Shown here piece after piece: positions 1-8,237 of a DNA stretch of 13,879 nucleotides. The translations under genes were made by a program, and so were the position numbers. The notes beneath the pieces are model-generated. The model saw only the letters and a list, made by a program, of their open reading frames with translations, was not told the DNA's origin and did no database searches. The DNA is from Acanthamoeba castellanii str. Neff (taxonomy: Eukaryota > Discosea > Longamoebia > Acanthamoebidae), in NCBI RefSeq assembly GCF_000313135.1, contig NW_004457584.1, positions 784,439 through 798,317 on the forward strand, given 5' to 3'. The stretch's first letter is position 1; every line of letters starts with the position of its first letter.

Positions 1-193
1 CCACCTGTGACTCAACTGGCCCTTCCTGCACCACTGGTACAGAAAACTTCACCACTGTCTCGCACATGGTCTCACATACCTCTGTGTAGGGACCATTGGC
101 CGTGTGCACGTCCTCCACCAAGGTGCCAGCTCCATGTACACCATCTGCGCTTCCCTGTGTGACCGCGACCTCGTCCTCGCCCATATGCGACAT
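1..193 (-). CDS. Partial unidentified ORF running off the left edge
   Basis: On the minus strand one frame is open from a TAG at 265-263 to base 1, about 87 codons, with an ATG at 193-191. The peptide is acidic and begins MSHMGEDEVAVTQGSADG, with a later stretch reading VCETMCETVVKFSVPVV. I recognise no family. The minus-strand TAG also sits where a splice acceptor could lie, so the true start may be further upstream and the 193 start is only the first ATG in the open frame. The gene would be transcribed away from the receptor gene. A competing plus-strand frame at 104-367 is also open but has low-complexity composition. This could be chance openness. Confidence 0.28.
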   Translation of the reverse strand, partial: MSHMGEDEVAVTQGSADGVHGAGTLVEDVHTANGPYTEVCETMCETVVKFSVPVVQEGPVESQV

Positions 194-262
194 CACCACC
201 AACCACACACCATCAAAAAGCCCATGCCAAGGTACTTCAATTTCAATCAAACATTGACAAAT

Positions 263-869
263 CTACATACCGAATCTCACTTGTACATGGCCACAGGACC
301 CCCCTACCATCGCGACTTAAGAAATGGCATCACAGCCTGCTTTACACCGCGCAACACACCAATCTAGATCTTCAGCGAGGATGAACAAAACTAGTTTCTT
401 CTCCATTTCCCGTTGTGACGCAGTGTTGCGCCATCAGTCTACAAAAATCCGATTCAGTGGCCAATGGCGCTACTGGCGGAAGCCGCCTTAAATTAGATCC
501 CCGGTTGGGCGTCGTTCCCCGATCGTCCGGGTGGTGAGCACAACAATCAACTGTTGGAGCGAAACATGACCGGGCCAATAATTGTGGACCGTTGGCCCAT
601 TTCCCCGGAGCACCTCCTCGCGCTTTGGCCGTTTGGGCGAATGGCATCGCGTCCTTTTGAGTAACACCGAGTCTCGGTGATCGGATTCAATAGCTTGCAC
701 TCCGTGTGGATACAGCCGGGTGCAACCACGGCCCACGTTTCGCCGCCGAACCCTTCGGCTCAGTGCAACGAGTACTCGAACCCACCGGTCGTGCGGCCGT
801 TGAACAAACAAGCTACAACCCGCGCACCTGAGCACCACCCGCACCGCGCTATCCTACAAGAGGTGGACA
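263..869. other. Intergenic region, probable 5' flank of the receptor gene
   Basis: No reading frame here resembles a protein. Several overlapping frames on both strands are open, as expected in GC-rich DNA. A CCAATAATT stretch lies near 574-582 and a CCAAT near 460, but I see no convincing TATA box. The stretch probably holds the promoter and 5' leader of the gene starting at 870. Confidence 0.4.
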
Positions 870-3800
870 ATGGGGCTCGCCTTGCGCCTGGTGCTGGCCG
901 TCTGTGGCCTTCTCTGCCTCCTCCTGCAGCCAGTGCCCATTGTTGATGGTACCCTAAGCTTACCTTCTTTTGGGAGAGGGCGTGTGCGGGAGTTGATCGC
1001 TCATCTCTGCTTGTGTGTGTGCGCGTCAATGAAGCGGCCATGAGCACCAACCTGTTCGGGGACGGTACGCCGAACTCTCGGACCATACTGACGGCCTGGG
1101 CCGACCGCTACTCCTACGTGCGGGACGACGTCAGGTGAGCGCGCGCACTACCCTCCTTTCCCTTCGACTTCCCAGAGATTGATTTGCTGATGTGTCGTGG
1201 ACATACGCCATCCACCATCATATCAGCATATCGTACACAGGAGGCGGCATGGAGGAAGCTCTCGCTGCCTACGGCCGACAAAAGTTGGTGCGTTCCCTTT
1301 TTTCTTTTTAGGTTTTATTTTATTTTATTGTATGCCATTCTATTCTATTATTATTATTTTACGCGCTGTGTGCACGGGAGACTTGGGCCAACACGAGGAC
1401 GCAGCTGAGTAGATGAGCGCAGAATCGCCCGGGAGGAAATGGTTGAACTTCGTCTAATTGTCCTCCGATCGCCAGGATTTTGTGGGTTCGGACCGAGCTC
1501 TGGCAGCCAATCTCCTCGTCGAGTTCGGTGATCTGGTTCAATTCCCGCTGTTTGGACAGGCCTTGGTCCTCGCCTACAACGTCGATGGCCTCACCTCCTC
1601 CGATCCCAACCTCGTACACCCCCTCCTCTTCTGGCGCTGATCTGTAATCTTTGTTGATTTGTTTTTCTTTATTAATTGATGTGGTGCGCAGGTGCTGAGC
1701 AGGGAGACGGTAGGCCTTATCTGGGCCGGCGAGATCACCATGTGGAACGACACGCGCATCAAGACCCTCAACCCGACCATCGCCAGCAAGCTGCCCGCCG
1801 CGCCCATTAGCCTCGCCTACAACATCAACAACGCCTTCTCGCTGGCGGAGGGGTTCAAGGTGGCCGTGTCGAGCTTCAGCAGCGTGTTCCGCACCGCGCT
1901 GGCAGCGGCCAACAACTCGTTCGACCTCATGCCGCCCGCTCTCGCAGGGCGCGCTGTCGAAGCCGGGGAATCGAAAAACCGCACGGCCTGGGTTCTGGTT
2001 CGTCTCCCTTGCTGTGCTCTTCGTCTCTTCTGTTGTTGTTGTTGTTGTTGTGTTGGCCGGCGCTGATGAATGAACAACGTTGGTGTCGTTGATGCACAGG
2101 CCAATCCCAACAGCATGACCTTCGCGCTTCAGAGCGATGGCGAATCGGCGGGCTTACCCTGGGTCGCGATGTACAACAGGGCCGGCAAGCTCTCTCTGCC
2201 CAGCAAGTACTCGGTGCAGGCCGCCATGGCCGAGTTTTCTGCGGCCTACAGCGCCGGCAACCTTTCGGTCGATATCAGCGATGCACCGGGCAACGACTCC
2301 TGGCCGCTGGCCTTTATGACCTTCATCTTGCTCAACCGGAGCGCCATGTCGCTCGACTGCAACAACATCGAGGAGCTGATCCGCTTCCTCGCCTGGACGC
2401 AGGTCAACGACAAGTATAACGTCCCTCTCTCTTTGAGGCTCCAGTGACATGGCCCTGTCTTAACTGACATCACGTTGTGTGTGTATGTGTGTGTCACAAT
2501 CAGGGCAGCGAACTTGGCGATCGAGAACGGGCTCGTGCCCATCGACGTGAGCCTGCGCCAAAACCTCCTCGACGTCTTCGCCAGCATTCAGTGCAACAAT
2601 TCACCGGCGATCGACACAGCCTTCCTCATCGGCGCCGGGCCTCCGTTACCTATCTTTACGGCCTGGACCACGGACCAGTCGACCAGCGATGTCACGATCA
2701 AATACTTCGAGTCCACCTCGCAGCAGGCCAAGAGCCAGCTGGTCTCTTTCGACGAGGAGTTTGGCACGACGATCAACGGCATCGAAGCGGAGTGGACCAC
2801 GGCCATCCCCGACATTGCCCTCCTGCCTGCCGCCGTGTTTGGCATGGTCCCGAGTACTGGCCCTCTCACCTTCTGGCCTGCTGATGGCCATAGCTTGCTC
2901 CCTTCCGCTCTAATCAGAATGGCGACACGACACAAAACAAACAGATTACAATTTGGCCGAACTTGATGGGTTGGATCTGGTGCTGGACTTCAAGACGCTG
3001 GCGGACATCTATCTGGGCGAGATCACCATGTGGAACGACTCGCGCATCTTGGCCCTCAACTCTGCAGCCACAGTGGCGGCGCTGCCCACCCGCCCGATCC
3101 AGGTCATCGTTCAGACCACGAGCTCGTCCATCACAGAGAGCTTCACCACCCTGCTCAACGCCACCGTGCCCGCTTTTGCTGAACAGGTATTTTTTTAAAT
3201 TTATTTTTACTCTCACACCTGTGTTGTCCGTGTTTCCATCGCGTGTTCCATTGCTGACACACACGCACAATACACAGGTGGGCGTGACAGACGTGGCGCG
3301 TTTCCCGGTGCAGGCTTTGGCCACCACGATAGCGGCCAGCAACTACTCCACTCTGGTGTCGACGTTGGCCAGCACTCCTGATGCCTTTGCCGTCACACTT
3401 CGCTCCGCTGTTTTGCTGGTACGCTGACACCCACCTCGCGCTTAAGGATTCTATTCCGCTGCAGCGACCTCCTTTCCCCACTTAAGCCTCTGCATCCCCT
3501 CACCTTGCGTGCAATGACAGTCGCGTGGACTTGCCGCGGCACACATGTTCAACAAGGCGGGCGTGCTGGTGCACGCGAACTCGACGTCGTATGCAAGTGC
3601 GCTGCGCAACTATCTGGCCTTCACCACAGCACCCGCCTATGGCGGCGTCATCCTAAGTACCACTCTCCCCGCCGCGCTCTCTCCTTTACACGTTATTTAT
3701 CTCTGTTATTAATTTATTTTTCCATGCTAGCCGAGGGAAGTGCCAGTTGGCCTCTGGCGGCGTTTGCGGCGCTCATCTACCGCAGCCGGACCATGCAGGA

Positions 3801-6800
3801 CTGCAGCAAGGCGGCTGCCCTCGCCGACTTCTTCTATTACACGCAGACCAGCCCGAAAGCCAAGCTGTCGGCTGACAGGCAGGGCTACATCATCGGATCG
3901 ACCGAGCCCGTGCTGAAGAGCCTGTTCCTCAACCAGCTCAAAGCGTTCACGTGCAACGGGGTGGCGGTGAGCTCAGTGGCCGCGTGCATCAACGACGGCA
4001 AGCTGTGTTCGGATATCGGGTCGTGCGCCAATCAGGCGTGCGTATGCCCGAGCGGCAGGACCGGGCAATACTGCGAGGATTTCGTGTCGACCGACTCAAG
4101 CAGCGACTCAGCCACGATCGGCCTCGGTTCTTGCCCTCTCCTCCGTGTGGCCCCACAACACCACCGCCCCACCGGTAGCTAACCTGTGCTGTTTTATTGT
4201 CCGATCTTCTGGGATCTCACAGCGGTGGGCATTCCGGGCGCGGTGTTCGTGGTGCTGGTGCTGGCGTGCCTCATCGTCGTGGTCGTGTTGATCCTCGTCA
4301 AGTACACGAGAAACCGGACCGACGACTGGGAGATCGAGTACTCGGAGCTCGATATGGGCGAGCAGCTGGGCACCGGCGGATACGGCGCGGTCCACAAGGC
4401 CGTGTGGAAGGGAACCGAGGTTGCAGTGAAGGTGATGGCGGCAGAGAAGGTCACCAAAGAAATGGAGAAGAGCTTCCAGGATGAGGTACACACACACCCT
4501 CGCCCACTAATGGGCTCTCTCATTTTATGTGCATTCTTAACCGAGGGACCTTTACAGGTGCGGGTGATGACCTCGCTGAGGCATCCCAACGTGGTGCTCT
4601 TCATGGCGGCGTCTACCAAGCCGCCCAAGATGTGCATCGGTACGCTCCATACATCCATGTGCACCTGTACAAGCTTTTAAGCTGATCTGTATCTCCCCTC
4701 GCATTCGTAGTGATGGAGTTCATGTCGCTGGGCTCTCTCTTCGAGGTTCGTCTTATTTAGCGCCTCCTCCCTCTCCTTTCATTTTATGCGAGCTTAAGTC
4801 TGCGGCTGTGGTTGGTCACCTTGATCTCACCCATATACATTTTTTTTGGGGTGCCTCATGCGCAGTTGCTGCATAACGAGCTGATCCCGGATATACCCTT
4901 CCCGCTCAAGGCCAAGATGGCCTACCAGGCCTCCAAGGGCATGCACTTCCTCCACTCCTCCGGTACGCGCCATGGCCTTAGCCTCCATGCCTCGATCTTT
5001 TCAAGCATTTCGCAATACTTGAACTTGCACTTCCATGACCTCTACTCACTACCTCGCGGCCTTCCTTTCATGCACAATAGGAATCGTGCACCGAGACTTG
5101 AAGTCGCTCAATCTGCTGCTCGACAACAAGTGGTAAGTGAGTGGTTGCTTATGTGTTCAGTCCTAACCCATCACTGCTCGTACTAATCGCTCCGCGGGGC
5201 CGCTCTTTCTTATCAGGAACGTCAAGGTGTCGGATTTCGGCCTCACCAAGTTCCGCGAGGACGCGCGGAAGGGCGGCGCACAGGCCAACGACGCCGGAAG
5301 CGTCCACTGGACGGCGCCGGAGGTGCTCAACGAGTCGGCCGATGTTGATCTCATCCTGGCCGATGTGTACAGCTTCGGCATCATCCTCTGGGAGCTCCTC
5401 ACCCGCGAGCAGCCCTACTTTGGCATGAGGTTCGTTTTTACCAATTTTCTGTTGCTAGTTGCATTGTCGATGTCGCGCATCACCTGATCGACTCCTTTAT
5501 CTGGCGCAACAGTCTGGCGGCGGTGGCAGTGGCGGTGATCAGAGACAACATCCGGCCGCGTATGCCGGAGGTGCTCACGTGCCCGCAGGAATTTGAGCAA
5601 TTGATCACCAGCTGCTGGCACAGCGACCCGGTCATCCGGCCCACCTTCCTCGAGATCATGACGCGCCTCTCGTCCATGAACGGCGACTCCACGTCGGCCG
5701 GCACCTCCTTCACCTCTCGGACCTCGTCGTCTTCCAGCGGCGGCAATTCGAACCGCGAAGCTAAGCGGGTCAGCCTTTACGGCTCGTCGTGGACGCTGCC
5801 GTCAACCAACGGCTCTGCGTCAGCCGGCTCTGGGTCATCGAGCGGATCGAAGAACGGCTCGGCCGTAGCTGCGCAAGCGGCCGGCGGTGCGGTTCGAGCG
5901 CCGGAGGGTGAGTTGGCGATCGTGTTCACCGATATCACGAGGGCCGCCTCGCTGTGGGAGTTCAACCCATCGGCCATGCGCGACGCCACGCTGCTGCACA
6001 ATGAGACGCTGCGGGCCGTACTCAAGCGGCACAAGGGCTACGAGGTGGTGTTCCTGCGGGACCGGAACAGCGGCGAGGGCTCCTTCTGCATGGCCTTCCA
6101 GCAGGCGAGCGACGCGCTGGCCTGGTGCTGCGACGTGCAGCGCGCCCTGCTGCAGGTCGAGTGGCCCGAGGCGCTGCTCGACCACCCGGGCGCAGCGGAA
6201 GAGTGGGGCGACACTGATGACCGGTACGGCTAGCCTTCTGCGCTCCTGCAGGAGACCTTTCCTCATTCATGTGGTCGCAACCCGCAGAGTGCTGTACAAA
6301 GGGCTGCGAGTGCGAATGGGCGTGCACCTGGGCACACCCAAGGTGGTGCGTGATCCGATGACGCGCCGCGTGGAGTACATCGGGCCTGTGGTAAACGCGG
6401 CCGCGCGCATCACGGCCATGACCCACGGAGGCCAGATCGTCATGAGCCACGCCGCCCACCACAAGCTGCTGGCTTCAGCAGGCCCCGATGCTCCATTGAG
6501 CCTGGGCGCGCGGGTGGTGTCGTTGGGTAAGTTCGAGATGCCCGACGTGCCTAACGGTATACACCCGTCATCACCACCAGGCGCTCGTCGTCGCTCTGAT
6601 GGCTGATTGTGTGTCGGTGCGTGTCGTATCGTGTCGTGCCGTGTGTTCCGCAGGCGCGCGGCTGTACGAGCTCAAGGCCGAGGGCCTCGAGGCCCGATTC
6701 TTCGGCGGAGTAACCAACGACGACGGCGATGGGGCCACTACGTCGTCGGGCGCGGCCAGCGATAGCCAGGAGGTTGCAACACGATCAAGCGGCGGCGAAG

Positions 6801-7697
6801 ACATGCAAACGGCGGTGGGCGAGGGGATGATGTTCAAGGAGGACACGTTCCTCACCTCGGCCAACCTATGTAGGTGGATCATCGACTTCCACGAGATCCA
6901 GATGGGCAAGCAGGTGGGCCTGGGCTCGTACGGCGTGTCTACCGCGGCAAGTGGAAGGGCGTAGAGGTGGCGGTCAAGCGGTTCATCAAGCAGAAGCTCG
7001 ACGAGCGGCGCATGCTCGAGTTCCGCGCCGAGATGGCCTTCCTCTCGGAGCTGCACCACCCCAACATCGTGCTCTTCATCGGCGCGTGCGTGAAGAAGCC
7101 CAACCTGTGCATCGTGACCGAGTTCATGAAGCAGGGCTCGCTCAAGGACATCCTGGCCAACAACGCCATCAAGCTCACGTGGAAGCAGAAGCTGCGCATG
7201 CTCCGCTCGGCCGCGCTGGGCATCAACTACCTCCACTCCCTCACCCGGTGATCGTGCACCGCGACCTCAAGCCCTCCAACCTGCTCGTCGACGAGAACTG
7301 GAACGTCAAGGTGGCCGACTTTGGGTTCGCGCGCATCAAGGAGGAGAACGCCACCATGACCCGCTGCGGCACGCCCTGCTGGACGGCGCCGGAGATCATC
7401 CGCGGCGAGAAGTACGACGAGCGGGCCGACGTGTTCTCCTTCGGCATCATCATGTGGCAGGCGCTCACGCGACGCGAGCCGTTCGCCGGGCGCAACTTCA
7501 TGGGCGTGTCGCTCGACGTGCTCGAGGGCAAGCGCCCGCAGATCCCGGGCGACTGCACGGCCGAGTACCGGAAGATGATGAAGAAGTGCTGGCACGGGGT
7601 GGCCGACAAGCGGCCGCGGATGGAGGACGTCGTGGCCTTCCTTGACTCGCAGGTCGGCGATGACGACGTTGCTCCAGCTGGCCTCGCCGGCGTGTGA
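870..7697 (+). CDS. Receptor with two PstS-like domains, TM helix, TKL kinase, class III cyclase and second TKL kinase
   Basis: I model 20 exons: 870-948, 1035-1134, 1227-1287, 1476-1613, 1692-1997, 2100-2413, 2504-2853, 2945-3186, 3278-3418, 3521-3656, 3731-4126, 4223-4485, 4558-4639, 4711-4745, 4866-4962, 5081-5132, 5217-5429, 5513-6223, 6288-6556 and 6654-7697. All 19 introns are GT-AG, 64-188 nt, and every junction keeps phase and family alignment. The product is about 1,676 residues once two frame breaks in the last exon (near 6934-6941 and 7246-7249) are allowed for. The ATG at 870 is chosen because it opens a signal peptide (MGLALRLVLAVCGLLCLLL). Domain order is tandem ligand-binding ectodomain, EGF-like stalk, single membrane helix, kinase, cyclase, kinase. 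Inference: a plasma-membrane sensor that signals by phosphorylation and cyclic nucleotide. Exon 1 to exon 2 is the least certain junction. If the frame breaks are real, the product ends within kinase 2. Confidence 0.88.
1288..1475 (+). other. Longest intron of the receptor gene, with AT-rich tract
   Basis: At 188 nt this is the longest of the 19 introns. It contains a T-rich and TA-rich stretch at about 1299-1361 (runs of TTTTA and TTATTATTATTTT), in sharp contrast to the GC-rich flanking exons. No gene or RNA structure is evident. Confidence 0.6.
2031..2052 (+). repeat. (TTG)n microsatellite in intron 5
   Basis: About seven tandem TTG/TGT units lie in the intron at 1998-2099. They resemble the pyrimidine/GT-rich tracts seen in several introns of this gene. 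Confidence 0.85.
3948..4306 (+). other. Cys-rich EGF-like stalk and transmembrane helix
   Basis: Residues about 695-740 hold eight cysteines ending CSDIGSCANQACVCPSGRTG and then YCEDF, an EGF-like pattern. A Ser/Asp-rich spacer follows. Exon 12 then encodes AVGIPGAVFVVLVLACLIVV and a further hydrophobic run to KYTRN. That is one membrane helix of about 25 residues (755-780), followed by basic residues that fit the positive-inside rule. The ectodomain is thus outside the cell and the catalytic domains in the cytosol. Confidence 0.82.
4328..5690 (+). other. Kinase domain 1 (TKL type), intact
   Basis: The domain spans residues about 790-1060 over seven exons. Visible motifs are the glycine loop LGTGGYGAV, the ATP-binding lysine in VAVKVM (K824), the catalytic loop GIVHRDLKSLNLLLDN (D919), the metal-binding DFG (D937), the WTAPE motif, DVYSFGIILWELL, and a closing RPTFLEIMTRL. 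The HRDLKSLN loop with W-x-x-PE and D-x-x-SFG is typical of tyrosine-kinase-like Ser/Thr kinases related to Raf and plant CTR1. All residues needed for catalysis are present. The segment after it (5690-5900) is a Ser/Gly/Thr-rich linker, a plausible phosphorylation target. Confidence 0.88.
5908..6700 (+). other. Class III adenylate/guanylate cyclase domain
   Basis: Residues about 1135-1345 follow the class III catalytic fold. The first metal Asp is in IVFTDITRAASLWE (D1142). RVRMGVHLGTP is the conserved mid-strand. YIGPVVNAAARI supplies the transition-state Asn and Arg (N1275, R1279). The second metal site differs: the family's usual GD followed by a hydrophobic stretch is GEGSFCMAF, putting Glu1190 at the Asp position, after about four extra residues (RDRN). 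The purine-selecting positions are not the textbook adenylyl (Lys/Asp) or guanylyl (Glu/Cys) pairs, so the nucleotide made cannot be read from sequence. Cyclases of this class act as dimers, which fits a dimerising receptor. Confidence 0.83.
6866..7650 (+). other. Kinase domain 2 (TKL type) with two single-base frame breaks
   Basis: The domain covers residues about 1400-1658 in the final exon. Motifs are GKQVGLGSYGV (glycine loop), VAVKRFIKQK (ATP lysine), HHPNIVLFIGACVKKPNLC, VIVHRDLKPSNLLVDEN (catalytic Asp), VADFGFARI (DFG), CWTAPEIIRGEKYDERADVF and the closing WHGVADKRPRMEDVVAFL. The frame changes inside the glycine loop (near 6934-6941) and again between YLHSLT and VIVHRDL (near 7246-7249). 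Each change equals one missing base beside a short G or C run. The three pieces align contiguously with the kinase family, so these are frame breaks and not introns. Confidence 0.85.
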
Positions 7698-7773
7698 TGG
7701 CCTCGCCGCTTCTGGCCTCGAAACCTGTACAGCCTCCTTCTCACCGCAGCAAAGAGAGTACCAGAAAAGATAT

Positions 7774-7779
7774 AATAAA
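7774..7779 (+). terminator. Possible polyadenylation signal AATAAA of the receptor gene
   Basis: AATAAA lies 77 bases after the stop codon of the receptor gene in a locally A-rich stretch. The next gene's ATG is only about 75 bases further on, so this is the natural place for 3'-end formation. Confidence 0.5.
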
Positions 7780-7852
7780 GAAGTCGGACCAGAAACAGCT
7801 GGAGAAATAACAACAAAGGCTTCGGGCCAGCTTGTTCCAAAGCGCGCACCAC

Positions 7853-8192
7853 ATGCAGGACCATCACCATCACGCCTACCACCAGCATGCCGACCACCAC
7901 CATCACCAGCAGCAGCATGCCTACTCCCCTGCGCCGCAGCAGCACTACGCCTATCCTCCTGTGGTAGGCCCTCCCTACGGAGGCGCCGTGAACGAGGTCC
8001 ACGTCTACCACCACGCGGCCCCAAGTGCGCGTCAGGCTCGCGCCGTCGTGCTTTGGCCGTGGAGGCTTCCCTGAGTACGTGCCCGACGAGCTTCGCGGCC
8101 GCGTGGCCGACGGCGACTACGTCGCGCACATCCGCCAACTCAACTCCGACCTGTCCCGTGCCAGCTGGGGCCCCTGTTGCCATGTAGTTTGA
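7853..8192 (+). CDS. Small His-rich protein with possible ERF4/GOLGA7-like domain, one frame break
   Basis: From ATG 7853 the frame encodes a His/Gln/Tyr/Pro-rich N-terminus (starting MQDHHHHAYHQHADHHHHQQ), then PVVGPPYGGAVNEVHVYHH. Near the CCCC run at 8019-8022 the sensible frame shifts by one extra base and continues QVRVRLAPSCFGRGG, then FPEYVPDELRGRVADGDYVA and HIRQLNSDLSRASWG, to TGA at 8190-8192. That gives about 112 residues. The pattern of a basic V-R strand, F-P-x-x-L-x-x-R-V and a helix ending in LN resembles the ERF4/GOLGA7 domain, a partner of DHHC palmitoyl-transferases. The match is weak and from memory, and the Cys-containing C-terminal helix of that family is not seen. It sits between the receptor's polyadenylation site and a convergent Hsp70-like gene whose stop is 45 bases away. 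Without the frame shift it would end at 8072-8074. Confidence 0.45.
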
Positions 8193-8237
8193 GCTCTCTT
8201 TTTCTTGTCGCCAAAAAAAAAACGCTTCTGTCGCTCC

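Larger units (their letters stand above)
1035..3945 (+). other. Ectodomain: two tandem PstS-like periplasmic-binding-protein domains
   Basis: Both copies carry the landmark of the phosphate-binding (PstS) fold: GEITMWND appears at about 1728-1751 in copy 1 and 3017-3040 in copy 2. Copy 1 (residues about 30-365) also shows SISYTGGGMEEAL, FVGSDRAL and QFPLFGQALVLAYNV, which match the usual order of N-lobe segments. Copy 2 (about 370-700) starts at FLIGAGPPLPIFTAW, has MVPNYNLAELDG, AAAHMFNKAGVLVHAN and the C-terminal WPLAAFAALIYR. The usual central SGT ligand loop is not recognisable in either copy: copy 1 has NINNAFSLAEGF and copy 2 has TTSSSITESF. The ligand is therefore unknown and need not be phosphate. 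Intron positions differ between the copies, so the duplication looks old. Confidence 0.8.

Noticed and set aside
370..870. Minus-strand ORFs of 91-118 codons before the receptor gene
   Set aside because: Overlapping frames, no recognisable motif, and a location where the receptor promoter must lie.
7227..8183. Long minus-strand ORFs (318 and 257 codons) opposite the end of the receptor gene
   Set aside because: They are antisense to a strongly conserved kinase domain; G/C-rich third positions keep the antisense frames open. Their Arg/Ala/His-rich peptides match nothing.
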